A stretch of DNA of 64,000 nucleotides from Hyaloscypha bicolor E. Its lineage: Eukaryota; Ascomycota; Leotiomycetes; Helotiales; Hyaloscyphaceae. The DNA lies in assembly GCF_002865645.1 (NCBI RefSeq), contig NW_020194684.1, positions 3,415,030 through 3,479,029 on the forward strand. Direction: 5' to 3'. Under the pieces are notes generated by a model. That model saw only the letters and a program-made list of their open reading frames with translations. It searched no databases and was not told where the DNA came from. Of this stretch, positions 54,920-64,000 are shown piece after piece (position 1 is the first letter of the stretch; every line of letters starts with the position of its first letter). The position numbers and the translations under genes are program-made.

Positions 54920-56830
54920 CTATCCTTCACTACCTGACGCCTCATTGGTCCGAAGCTTCACTCTCGAGGTTGGCTCCTCCTGCTCTTCAAACTCTTCTCC
55001 TTCACTCTCATCTCGACTCCTCTTCCCCTCTTTTTTATACCTCCCTCTTGCCCCACCCATCCGCTTCAGTGGCTTCAAAAAGCCATCAACATGAACAGCA
55101 CCATCCATTTCCTCATCACTCGGAAGGATGTACTCATCAAGCTCATCCTTCGGAATTTGGTGACCCCCTTGTAAGTGTTTCTTGAGTTTACCAACTCCAT
55201 TGAAACCCCTAGTCTTTCTCGGGCAATCCGGGATTGGGCAGAAACAGGTCTGTCTTAACGGCGCTTGACCCAGCTGGATGCGGTGTTTTGACCTTGCCTT
55301 ATGCTCCCTTCTATCCCTCGACTCGGATGACGAATTACCCGAGTCCACACTCTCTGAGCTCTCAATCGCCTCTCCCTCACCGAAGTCAGGCATGGCTTGA
55401 GGTCGATAATGACTAAGAACATCGTCACCCTTCTCAGAGTATGGCAACTCAGCCATAGTCCTCAAACTCATACCTTCCCCAAACAAATTTGCACACCGCT
55501 GGGTTGCTCGTGCAATCACATCTGGCGGGAATCCGACCAAAGCAGCTGCACCGAGAACTTCGCTCCAATCGCGAGGTCGAGTTCTCCTCTGTCGCTGTTT
55601 CTCCTTTTCCCCTTCAGTAGCCACCCTCGCAGGCGACCTGCCATTTCTTCCAGGCTCCGGCGTTTCTGGTGTCTCCCGTGGTGGTGCGAAGGCTGGGAGA
55701 GGTTTCTTTTGGATACGAGCGATTCTTATCAAGTAGTCTTGCTGTGATTCTCCTTCCAGGCGTTCATAGACTTTCTGTGGTCGCCCTCGATGCGTCTTTT
55801 TGGCACGAAAGAGGTCAGCGTCGTCAATTGGTTCAGCTTGACTTCTTGAGCGGTTAGGTAGATTCGCAAATTTTCGAGGTCTGCCCTTCGGTCTTTTAAC
55901 TGGTGTTGTAGGCTCTTCTTCAACAGTTGGTGTCTCGTCATCGCTGTTCGGTTCAGATTGAGAGTACTGTCGACATGTCTTCCTTGCGTGATGAAGAGCC
56001 ATGAGCACTTCGTCCAATTTGGAGAGAGTATGTCGGATTGAGGGTCGTAGAAGCTCCCCAGATCTGTCGTCGTCCGCTGATACAACTGCCTTTAACAGTA
56101 TTTCAGGCTGCGGAGGCTCAGATGCCTCCTTTATGACGGATTCCGCCAGTTCCTCCTGGCCTTGCGCAGATTGCGGTATCTCCCCAGTATTCCCGTCGCG
56201 GGCGGCAGCCTCAGATGCTTCCCCGGCTTTTTGACCCGCGGTTTCTATTTCATCCATGCCTAAATTATCAATTTCCTCCTCATTGCCTCCCAGCCCAACA
56301 CGCTCATTCTCCCCTGCCGTCTCCCTCCCCAGGAATCTCTCCTTCGCGAACCTCAATGTAGTCCCGACCAAAACCTCTTCCAACACACGACTCGGCATTT
56401 GTTCTTTTCCTCTCCTAAATGTGTATTTCTCATCTGGATCCTCTGGCCCTACCTGCTCCCCCTCCCTCGGAACATCCTCCGGCTGCAAGGGCCAAGCAGT
56501 CCAGTACCTCGGCGGTTCCCACGCGATATCCTCTTCCGGCAAATGGCCCAACCCCTTCTCGACCTCCCCGTTGTCAACATCGCGCGCTCGTCTTTTGAGT
56601 GCATAAGAGTTGTATAGATGGATAGAGAGGTCGGAATTGCGGATCGAGTCAAGAGAGGCGGCGAGGCCGCGCTCTTGGGAGGTTAAGGAAGTCCATGTTG
56701 AGGGCGGGCCCTTCCAGCGGTTCGGGCGTGTGGGGGAGGGCGTTAGGGAGTCGGAATCTGAATTAGAATTTGGAATGATGCGGTCGGCATTGGGGGTTTC
56801 GATGGAGAGAGTGGGAGAGGGAGAGGACAT
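54920..56830 (-). CDS. Rrn9-domain-like nuclear protein with AT-hooks and a zinc-finger-like motif
   Basis: Single exon, 636 residues. Near the N-terminus (residues about 48-84) a block RGLAASLDSIRNSDLSIHLY followed by NSYALKRRARD resembles the Rrn9 domain of fungal proteins related to an RNA polymerase I upstream activation factor subunit. Two AT-hook-like motifs (RPKGRPRKF about 312; HRGRPQKVY about 345) and a C2H2-like finger (CFCPIPDCPRK ... KLKKHLQGGH, about 525-552) imply DNA binding. The rest is acidic or low complexity. In Pezizomycotina such proteins are usually annotated by the Rrn9 domain alone, and a true role in rDNA transcription is not proven. ATG at 56830 is the only start with the conserved block downstream. 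It shares a 491-bp divergent promoter with the gene at 57322; the region contains ATCACGTGG at 56942. Confidence 0.65.
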   Translation of the reverse strand: MSSPSPTLSIETPNADRIIPNSNSDSDSLTPSPTRPNRWKGPPSTWTSLTSQERGLAASLDSIRNSDLSIHLYNSYALKRRARDVDNGEVEKGLGHLPEEDIAWEPPRYWTAWPLQPEDVPREGEQVGPEDPDEKYTFRRGKEQMPSRVLEEVLVGTTLRFAKERFLGRETAGENERVGLGGNEEEIDNLGMDEIETAGQKAGEASEAAARDGNTGEIPQSAQGQEELAESVIKEASEPPQPEILLKAVVSADDDRSGELLRPSIRHTLSKLDEVLMALHHARKTCRQYSQSEPNSDDETPTVEEEPTTPVKRPKGRPRKFANLPNRSRSQAEPIDDADLFRAKKTHRGRPQKVYERLEGESQQDYLIRIARIQKKPLPAFAPPRETPETPEPGRNGRSPARVATEGEKEKQRQRRTRPRDWSEVLGAAALVGFPPDVIARATQRCANLFGEGMSLRTMAELPYSEKGDDVLSHYRPQAMPDFGEGEAIESSESVDSGNSSSESRDRREHKARSKHRIQLGQAPLRQTCFCPIPDCPRKTRGFNGVGKLKKHLQGGHQIPKDELDEYILPSDEEMDGAVHVDGFLKPLKRMGGARGRYKKEGKRSRDESEGEEFEEQEEPTSRVKLRTNEASGSEG

Positions 56831-57321
56831 TGTGTGGCCATGACTGTGGTTGGGAGGAGAGGGAGGCTGTTGAATTTTTGAGGTGAGGCGAGGCTGTGCT
56901 AGGCTGGATTCAAGTCGAAGGGTAAGGGCTGGAAAGGAGACATCACGTGGAGGCAGGGGGCTGTTAAATTTGAAGTCACAGTTGCGTAGCTAATGATTAG
57001 ATCGTCGGAGATACAATTATGTGTATGTGGTCAGAATTTCGAGGTGGTGACGCTGACAGCTGTCAAGAATGGGTCCCATCCCTCATTCCCCCTTTTAGTC
57101 TCGGCTGCCTTACCGAACTCACATAAGCCCCTTGAACTCAAGCATGACTATTCCACAAGTGAGCAGAGCTTTGCATCACACACTGCTCAGCATCTCCATG
57201 CCATCGTAACCCAAGTTATAAGGGCTCCTTGGTCCTCCCCGACCAACTTCCTCCCCAGAATCTCCTTCGTACACGCTCCCACTCCAACGGGTGCCCTGGG
57301 CGCCTCACAAATTCCAACACA

Positions 57322-57861
57322 ATGAGGGCCTGCCTCCTCGTCCCTTCTCGCGCCAATGAACTCCACCGCTCATTACCTCCCCGCGCCAAAGAGCTTCACC
57401 CTCGGTTCCTCCCAACACCCCCACCGCCCAAGAAGCCTTTCTGGCGCCGCTCTTCCGAAAATGCGCGCAAGAAATCCAATACTCCAACGGTTGACTCTGG
57501 TGTCGCCGACTTGTCCACCTCTTCATCTCCAATCCATCGTGTTCCTCCCCCTGAAAATGAAGGAATCGCCGATCTCAACGCCATTGCTGAAACCTCCAAT
57601 CCCGGCGCTGAGAGACTTCCCAGATATACAGGGGAACACAACTCCCAGCAAGTCACAGTCTCATACAGAGACGTAACCGAGTTCTGGTCCGGCAACGCTT
57701 ATATCAGCGACGATGAGAACTCCTCCAATCCTGCGTACAAGGACCAAGTCATCCGAGAGACCCTGGGCGAACGGTTGAGAGACCGATTCCAAGACTTTCG
57801 CGAGCGCAACAGCTTCTTTGTCAAACGTGACAAGAAGAGAGGCAAAAACTTGCTTTTGTGA
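57322..57861 (+). CDS. Hypothetical hydrophilic protein, 179 aa
   Basis: Single frame from ATG 57322 (context ACACAATGAGG) to TGA at 57861. The N-terminal half is Pro/Arg/Ser-rich (PTPPPPKKPFWRRSSENARK). The C-terminal half has a better-structured stretch with VTVSYRDVTEFWSGNAYIS and ETLGERLRDRFQDFRERNSF, and ends in basic KKRGKN. No membrane segment or known domain. The 'RDRFQDFRERN' helix is amphipathic. The codon usage of the second half is convincing. Confidence 0.6.
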   Translation: MRACLLVPSRANELHRSLPPRAKELHPRFLPTPPPPKKPFWRRSSENARKKSNTPTVDSGVADLSTSSSPIHRVPPPENEGIADLNAIAETSNPGAERLPRYTGEHNSQQVTVSYRDVTEFWSGNAYISDDENSSNPAYKDQVIRETLGERLRDRFQDFRERNSFFVKRDKKRGKNLLL

Positions 57862-58049
57862 AGGTCAAGGCGCGTATGAGTCCCTAACGCGACAAGTGGA
57901 ACAGAGCTGATGCTTAGAAGAGGAGAATCTGTGAAATGATGGAAGGCGTTAAAAGGCGGTGAGAACAGGAGAGGAAGGAGAAGAATGTGAGGGCGAACAC
58001 TTGAGTGATTGTCACTTTAGCTAGAAGTTTTCGAGTTCAGAGGAGTGTT

Positions 58050-58308
58050 ATGGCGTTGTTTGAAAAGCGGAATGTGAAGGAGGCAGGACCGTCCGTGGCA
58101 GTTGCTGCTCTATCTCCGGAGCACGACTATCATGGGGAGGTCCTCAAGGTGGGAGGCACGGCGTGATGGATGTATTGGTCGTACTTCGCCGTTGGAGGAG
58201 TGGCTAGAAACTGGGGAGGATCTAATGTTGGTAGATAATCTGGAAGGAGATAGAGATGTTCACGATTGGTCATATCCAACACGGCCGGGATTGGGGGATT
58301 GGATCTAG
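58050..58308 (+). CDS. Possible 69-aa small protein
   Basis: Two-exon model: 58050-58148 and 58198-58308, with a 49-nt GTGGGA..TTGGAG intron; an acceptor 3 nt further on also keeps frame. It encodes MALFEKRNVKEAGPSVAVAA, a short bridge, then EWLETGEDLMLVDNLEGD and a TRPGLGDWI end. It is acidic, without a signal or membrane segment. The ordinary reading frames alone would be too short to notice; support comes from codon choice and the neat splice join. It lies 66 bp from the convergent end of the PIG-U gene. Family not recognised. Confidence 0.4.
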
Positions 58309-58374
58309 GATAGTTAGAAGTACATGAACAGCTGAAGTTTGGACGGAATCAACCTCGTAAATTTTCATTCATGC

Positions 58375-59738
58375 CTATATCTGCCGTATTTCCATGCCCT
58401 TCATCTCTGGTCTCTCAACTTCCAGTTCGTCTCTCAACACCGCAAACAATGCATCTGAAGTCAGCAGACTCAAGCCCAAACTCCACACCAATGTAATGGC
58501 GTAGAAGAAATTCGCATTTCCACTTCCTGCATAGATCCATAGATAGTAGAAAGCTGGTCCGAGCAGAGTTGCGTAAAGGACAGTTGATGATGCCAAGAAC
58601 GTGTATCTCATCAATGGAAATACGTGTCGGTAAAGTGGTAACATGGCTAGGAAGAGTGATGTGTCAGAGATGGAAGGATACGGCTTGAAGATTGCGAAGA
58701 TTCCAAGAAGAAGTGTAAGAACGAATAGTGGTTGTCGTCGAAGTCGAATGGTCAGACCGGCGACATAGGATGAGAGATGGATCCAGAATACTCCCAGGAA
58801 GAAGTTCCTGAAAGAGTCGAACATCTCAATGAAGAAATACCACCACAGACCAACGTTTGGCGTCAAGTCTGGTAGCAGAAGTTGAACGCCGTATGTAGAG
58901 GATAGAAACTCCCATGATCCAGTTATGAGAGAGGACATATGTAGGAGCGAGTATAACGATCCACCCACGGCAACGGCATTCCCAAGCACGAAGCTGTAGA
59001 TCGATTCTGGATTCTTCAACGGTGGGCGGCGATCATAACAAAGCAGTGCTAGAGGTGGAAATAAGAGGATTGGGTACATAGAGAGGTACGCTGCGAAGGA
59101 GAGTGCGAACATGGCAGTAAAGGAGTTGCCGTTCACGGCTTTCGAGATTGCATGAAGGATGGCGCAGTTTGTGAATACACTCGTTGGTCGTCCTATACAA
59201 CTTGCAATCGTGAAAGGGTTAAACAGAAAACTGGGAAGAGTCAGTGCTCGCACACCGTCCTTGTTCTTGGAAGCTTACGCTGCTGCAATGGCAAAGTTGC
59301 TCCATCTTTTGTCCTTCCTCGGGGAAGTAAAGAGCTTCGAGGACACAGCTTCTCCAGACTGTGCAATGCACATCAAAGCATTTGCGCTCAACAGGTCCAG
59401 TATTATGTAGAGGAGGTATGTAAAGGCGGGGTATGTCGCAGAGCTCGGGAGGAGGGAGAAAAGGGGTAAGAGGAGAGGTGCTTGGTGGTAGACTCCGCCA
59501 TCGTACGGTGAGACGTTGTGATTGTAGAGGAAGACTCCTTCTTGTACTGCTTCAATGTGAGCTTCGAATTCATAGTATCGTCCTATGACGTCTTACATCT
59601 TTTGAAGCTGGTCACTGGCGTTGATATTTCGACGCGTGCTGTCAACAGATCCGGCAGGCCTGGAAAGGAAGTGAAAAGGAGAAGTCGGACTGCAGCGGCT
59701 GCACCGAACAACGTTGCTTTCCTTCTGTCGATGTTCAT
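58375..59738 (-). CDS. GAB1: GPI transamidase subunit PIG-U / Gab1
   Basis: Three exons: 59738-59597, 59549-59279 and 59230-58375, with introns of 47 and 48 nt, 422 residues. PIG-U is a multi-pass ER membrane subunit of the GPI transamidase, which attaches GPI anchors to proteins. Recognisable family strings: TPVTSFKR near the end of exon 1, EGVFLYNHNVSPYDGGVYHQ at the start of exon 2, FNPFTIASCIGRPTS across the second splice, and TPNVGLWWYFFIEMFDSFRN in exon 3. About eight to ten hydrophobic segments are evident, and the length agrees with the family. The ATG at 59738 (NIDRRKATLFGAAAAVRLLL) gives the expected short N-terminus before the first membrane segment. It shares a 233-bp divergent promoter with NOP7. 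Confidence 0.94.
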
Positions 59739-59971
59739 CGTGAATTCGTAAAAGAGCAAGAGAATGACGCTCAATCGTTCCGGAGCGTGGATTGATCACA
59801 GCCTCGAGACCTTTCTCACGTTCTGTCCTCCCTGGCTGTGAGTTGATTGGTCCGAAAGGCGGTGAGGAGATTTCTGCCCGTTGAGCTTTCCCGCCCGAAC
59901 ATTTTCTCCTGGAAGATTTCAACCCCACGATTTGCAGCTTCCAAAATTGACTTCCACCACAATCAGCAACA
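59739..59971. promoter_or_regulatory. Divergent promoter of PIG-U and NOP7
   Basis: 233 bp between the two start codons. It has no clear TATA box, as is common for housekeeping genes, and CCGCCCG/CGGGCGG-type GC patches at about 59888. Confidence 0.6.
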
Positions 59972-62020
59972 ATGGGTAAAATCAAGAAGAAGGGTGTCTC
60001 TGGCCAGGCCAAGAACTTCATCACCCGAACCCAAGCCGTGCGAAAACTCCAAATCAGCCTCCCCGATTTCCGAAAACTCTGCATCTGGAAAGGAATCTAC
60101 CCTCGAGAACCACGAAACAAGAAGAAAGCCTCGAAATCCTCGACCGCCTCGACAACCTTCTACTACACCAAAGACATCCAATATCTTCTCCATGAGCCGC
60201 TGCTGCAGAAATTCCGAGATCAAAAGGCGCTTGAGAAGAAGATTTCGAAGGCATTAGGAAGGGGAGACGCTCATGATGCGCAGAGACTCGAGCGCAATGC
60301 TTCTAGACCAGAGAAGACGGGGAAGACGAAATATACGCTTGACCATGTTATTCGAGAGAGATATCCTACGTTTATTGACGCGCTAAGGGATCTCGACGAT
60401 TGTTTGTCCATGTTGTTCTTGTTCGCGAATTTACCATCCACACCGACTGTTCCTGCAAAGATGATCGCGAGATGCGAGCGGTTATGTCTTGAGTTCCAAC
60501 ACTATCTGATTGTCTCGAATAGCTTGCGCAAGTCGTTCTTATCTATCAAGGGGATTTATTACCAGGCGACAGTTCAGGGACAAGACATTTTGTGGTTGGT
60601 CCCATACAAATTCAACCAGAGGGTTACTGGAGATGTGGATTTCAGAATCATGGGTACATTCGTGGAATTCTACCAGACGCTCTTGGGATTTGTTAATTTC
60701 AAACTTTACACGTCTATTGGACTGGTATACCCGCCAAAGTTTGACAAGATGAGAGATGATCAGGGTGCTGAGTTGGGAGCATTTTCGCTGGAAGCAAATG
60801 GAGTCGGAGCAATTGAGCAGCCAAAGCAGATCACAAATAGAGAATCGGCCAAACCTGACCCCAAGCTACAAGCAGAGATTGACAAGCTCATGTCACAATT
60901 GAATGAGCCTGAGAAGGAACCGGCAACCAGTCAGACGTTGGCAGAGGAAGGAGAAGAAGAGGAGCAGAGCACCGACACAATCGACAAGTTCGAGCCTGCA
61001 GCACCAGGTGGAGATATTCTACTTCAACCTTCATATTCTGCGACCGACCCTTCTACTTTATTCTCAAACTTCACATTCTTCCTTTCCCGAGAGACTCCTC
61101 GACAACCTCTCGAGTTCATCCTCAGAGCTTTTGGCTGCAAACGTATTGGCTGGGATGCAGTTCTTGGCGAAGGTGCATCCACACACAACGAGCTAGATCC
61201 ATCAATTACACATCAAATCGTTGATCGACCTCCTATTCAAGCCATTCAAGAAGGCAACGCAAACGAAGAAGAATTCGAGGACAGCCAGACTGCTCAGAAG
61301 CTCAAAGCTGGCACAAGAGTACCTGGACGTATATACGTTCAACCGCAATGGGTTTGGGACTGTATCAATGACGAGGAGCTCAAGCGACCAGATCTTTATG
61401 CCCCAGGTGCCCAGTTACCTCCTCATCTCAGCCCATTCGTCAAGAAGGTCCGCGGCCAATACGATCCCAGTGCCCCTCTTAATGAGCAAGAGCGTGAGGA
61501 TGAGGAATTGGAAGCCGATAGCGACATGGACGAAGAGGAAGACCTCTCTGATGAAGACGATTTGGCTGTTCAGAAGCCAAAAATTCTCACCGAAAACGAA
61601 GTCGATGCTACTGCTGAGGGTATGGATGTCGCAGGATCAGAAGACGGCGAGTCCTCAGAAAACGAGGATGCAGACTCATTTGGTGGATTCTCCGATGCCG
61701 AGGAAGAGGAAGACGAGGCTACATCGACTTCATTGCAAAGACAACGCGAGCTGGAAGCTGAGTTGACCGGTGTTGCATTGGAAGAAAAGGAGTTCGACCC
61801 AAGAGCCAAGGCGAAGGCTGATGCGAGGAAAAAAGCAGCACAGAGGGCGAAGGAGGAAGAGGAGGAGCTCGGGCGAGCAAAGATGATGATGAGCAGGAAG
61901 AAGAGGAAGATCATGGAGAAGATGGTTTATAGTAACAAGAAGAAGGATGCTGAGGCTGAGTTGCTGAGAGCTAAGAGGAGAAAGATTGAGAAGTCGGGGA
62001 AGGGCGCTCCTAGAGTTTGA
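59972..62020 (+). CDS. NOP7: Pescadillo homolog Nop7
   Basis: Single exon, 682 residues, ATG in AACAATGGG context. Pescadillo/Nop7 works in the PeBoW (Nop7-Erb1-Ytm1) complex in the nucleolus for 27S pre-rRNA processing and 60S assembly. The N-terminal pescadillo domain is unmistakable: [20 protein letters not shown] (about 14-33), [20 protein letters not shown] block near 38-50, and [20 protein letters not shown] (about 195-214). A BRCT domain spans about 360-475, with [15 protein letters not shown] and [10 protein letters not shown]. The C-terminal third is acidic (repeated EEE/DED, about 505-600), then a basic, helical end ([20 protein letters not shown]). The length is typical for fungi. 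Nothing is broken. The start is fixed by the conserved MGKIKKKG. Confidence 0.96.
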   Translation: MGKIKKKGVSGQAKNFITRTQAVRKLQISLPDFRKLCIWKGIYPREPRNKKKASKSSTASTTFYYTKDIQYLLHEPLLQKFRDQKALEKKISKALGRGDAHDAQRLERNASRPEKTGKTKYTLDHVIRERYPTFIDALRDLDDCLSMLFLFANLPSTPTVPAKMIARCERLCLEFQHYLIVSNSLRKSFLSIKGIYYQATVQGQDILWLVPYKFNQRVTGDVDFRIMGTFVEFYQTLLGFVNFKLYTSIGLVYPPKFDKMRDDQGAELGAFSLEANGVGAIEQPKQITNRESAKPDPKLQAEIDKLMSQLNEPEKEPATSQTLAEEGEEEEQSTDTIDKFEPAAPGGDILLQPSYSATDPSTLFSNFTFFLSRETPRQPLEFILRAFGCKRIGWDAVLGEGASTHNELDPSITHQIVDRPPIQAIQEGNANEEEFEDSQTAQKLKAGTRVPGRIYVQPQWVWDCINDEELKRPDLYAPGAQLPPHLSPFVKKVRGQYDPSAPLNEQEREDEELEADSDMDEEEDLSDEDDLAVQKPKILTENEVDATAEGMDVAGSEDGESSENEDADSFGGFSDAEEEEDEATSTSLQRQRELEAELTGVALEEKEFDPRAKAKADARKKAAQRAKEEEEELGRAKMMMSRKKRKIMEKMVYSNKKKDAEAELLRAKRRKIEKSGKGAPRV

Positions 62021-62848
62021 GTGCGCGGGCAAAAGTGTGGCGTTAGAGACGATCAATGGGCGGAGTTTCTGTATTTGGCTCGGAGTAGCTATGACTCTTG
62101 AACAGTAGACAGATAGCCTTCAATGACATGTAAAGGCTATTTAACATCCACGTACTGCTTCTCGAAAGCCAGGTGTGAAGCACATTTTAAAAACCGACTT
62201 CAACTTGATCCTCGACTTCTCGCGCTGCGGTCGCCATGAAGTAAAGCCATCGATACGCGAATTTGTTTTCACGATTCACTCCGTTTTCCGCTCCCTCTTA
62301 ATAATTTCAAATAAGGATTTTTGCCTCCAGAGATCTCCAGTCGTGAATTAAGTTTCGAGTATGGTATGGGATAATACCCTAGCTATACTCACCCTAGCTG
62401 CTACACCGGGTACAGCTATAACGGGTTCGGCTTTAAAGAGAGCCGCTCTGCCACAGTAAACATGCATAGTTTCTGGTCTTAAGGCTCGGTTCCCATACTT
62501 CCGACCTTTCGATTCTTTTGTTCCTCAGTCTTATTTTTGCAACTTTTTTTGCAACGAGTTGTTGAAGCTCGCGGTGTTCCTTGCAAGCGAGAGGTCCGAA
62601 TTTTCTCCTTCAGGCTTAGCTTCAAGCTTCCCCAGAAACCAAGCGTGCCATAGCTGGGTCGCGTCCTACACGCCTGAAAATGTCACTGGCGAAACTTGAA
62701 CGCTTCCCTGTCCATGGTGCATGTGAAGATATCGCAACCCAACACGTCGCCGTGACCTGTTTCCATATTTTCTCCCTCCGCCTCCATGCAAACATGAGTG
62801 CGCGAATCACGACGTGAATGAAGGGTGCATCTCGCTCAGAGCACCACT
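62021..62848. other. Spacer, probable promoter of the right-edge gene
   Basis: 3' flank of NOP7 followed by non-coding DNA. A short GC-normal patch (62360-62460) with ATAATACCCTAGCTATACTC looks like a repeat fragment, but has no partner in the window. No gene supported. Confidence 0.4.
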
Positions 62849-64000
62849 ATGACCTCCAATCCAAATGCCGAGCCATCACGCAGCCTTCTCCAACGTCACA
62901 CTACATCGAGCACGGGATTCTCGAGTTTGTCGAATCGATTTAGCAGTGCGAGTACCGAGACGGGTGAGAGTAGCACGGCAGTAAGCAAACGGAATAGCCT
63001 CATTACTTCTGGCTTCAGCGATGGCGTGGCAGACGAGGCGACTAGGCAGAAGGGCAGCTTGGATGTAGAGATGCCAAGAAAGGACAGCAGAGGAAGCCAC
63101 AGGAGTCACAGAAGCAGGAATAGTGGTGGATTCCTACTTTCGAATGCGGGATTTGACCAGCCTGTTGAAAATGCTGCGGAAGTACAAGCCCGACAACGAC
63201 ATTCAACTCATGAGAGCAAAGGGAAAGCTCCCCTGAGAAGTGCTGAGAAGAAACATACGAAACGGCGGCCAAATGTCGGGGCCAGTCTAGGCGGGAGCCC
63301 TTTGGCTGCGAACGTTATCAGCGCTGGGACTGAATCACCGGAGCACAGTGGCCATAGGGGAGATTCTGCCGCGGATAAAACAAACGAAGGGGACTCTGCC
63401 ACGAAAGCTGCGGCAACACCGCTGGATGTGGACTCTGCGCAGATTGTCAATCTTGCTTTGAATCTGAGTGAGAGCAGACGAAATGCCTCGAGACGGGTCT
63501 TGTCACAGCCGCTTCCCCAACTTTCGGGAGGTATTGGAGACAGCACTGTGGGAGGGAGCTTACGACAACATCTACAACAGCAACGGCGCGTGCCTCGAAA
63601 CATATCGCCGAAGCCTGATCGCACAGAACGAGCGTCTCGACTCCCCTCAGGGCAGAGAATCAACAGTCCTCTACAAGCAGCCTTCGATACACACCCAGAT
63701 GGGCCATACCAGTACCATTTTTCAGCATCTACATTTGCAAGGGCAGAGAAGGCAAAGAGTGCTATTGAACTGATGGCTCAATATCGTCGGCTTTTGCAAT
63801 TTGTTCCACCGTTAAAACCGCAGACTCTTGAGAGGCTTGACACTGGGAGTACAGCGGGAACTGCTCCTGGTTCACCAACATTTTCGGCGGCATCACGGTC
63901 TGTCTCAGCCTCTGCTCAAGCTCGGCAACTTGGCAGACCATATAACCCATTGCAATACATAAGGAACCGCAAAGTGCGAGCACGGAATTCGAAAGCGATA
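62849..64000 (+). CDS. 5' part of a long Ser/Arg-rich protein, continues beyond the window
   Basis: An ATG at 62849 opens a frame of 384 codons that reaches base 64000 without a stop, so the gene is cut by the window edge. The first 250 residues are low complexity and Ser/Arg-rich (SSTGFSSLSNRFSSASTETG; KDSRGSHRSHRSRNSGG), probably disordered and phosphorylated. A denser block begins near 315 (FARAEKAKSAIELMAQYRRL, then LQFVPPLKPQTLERL). Near the edge it reads GRPYNPLQYIRNRKVRARNS, which looks like a conserved fungal motif, but I cannot name the family with certainty. No introns are needed so far. Confidence 0.75.
   Translation, partial: MTSNPNAEPSRSLLQRHTTSSTGFSSLSNRFSSASTETGESSTAVSKRNSLITSGFSDGVADEATRQKGSLDVEMPRKDSRGSHRSHRSRNSGGFLLSNAGFDQPVENAAEVQARQRHSTHESKGKAPLRSAEKKHTKRRPNVGASLGGSPLAANVISAGTESPEHSGHRGDSAADKTNEGDSATKAAATPLDVDSAQIVNLALNLSESRRNASRRVLSQPLPQLSGGIGDSTVGGSLRQHLQQQRRVPRNISPKPDRTERASRLPSGQRINSPLQAAFDTHPDGPYQYHFSASTFARAEKAKSAIELMAQYRRLLQFVPPLKPQTLERLDTGSTAGTAPGSPTFSAASRSVSASAQARQLGRPYNPLQYIRNRKVRARNSKAI

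Overview
The window looks like nuclear DNA of a filamentous ascomycete (Pezizomycotina); a leotiomycete-like fungus is my guess, not something I can prove from sequence alone. The reasons are short GT..AG introns of about 47-75 nt, several with CTRAC-like branch sites, HET, HeLo and NACHT-ankyrin genes typical of fungal allorecognition, extremely AT-rich gene-free blocks that look like the product of repeat-induced point mutation (RIP), and core fungal genes (NOP7, PIG-U/GAB1, GPR1/FUN34-type acetate permease).

Layout. 1-1040 and 3915-7560 are AT-rich wastelands. The second contains an un-mutated 304-bp solo LTR with a perfect 5-bp target duplication. Between them lie a HET-domain gene (1755-3482) and the last exon of a coiled-coil gene whose 5' part has been swallowed by the AT-rich block. 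8595-9704 is a seven-exon secreted protein with a possible eqolisin-like fold. 13287-14367 is a three-exon acetate-permease-family transporter. 15.8-26.8 kb is gene-poor and rich in miniature inverted-repeat elements (17236-17424 and 17853-18393) and old duplicated segments.

26.8-41.2 kb is the most interesting part: a cluster of predicted allorecognition / programmed-cell-death genes. It holds a 1015-aa HET protein (minus), a complete five-exon HeLo-like-NACHT-ankyrin NOD-like receptor (31451-34915), a decayed 2.8-kb transposon with long terminal inverted repeats and an integrase-type transposase (35401-38191), and a two-exon gene joining an N-terminal HeLo domain to a HET domain (38443-41168). 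The single intron lies exactly at the HeLo/HET junction. If it were retained, a stand-alone HeLo protein would be made instead.

42.1-64 kb is more ordinary. It contains a proline-rich unknown protein, a GH94 cellobionic-acid-phosphorylase-like enzyme, several small species- or lineage-specific proteins (one predicted to be N-myristoylated), an Rrn9-domain-like nuclear protein, PIG-U and NOP7 sharing a 233-bp divergent promoter, and the 5' part of a long serine-rich protein that runs off the right edge. Only complete genes with good codon usage or recognisable domains are called with confidence. Exon joins were read by eye and need transcript evidence.
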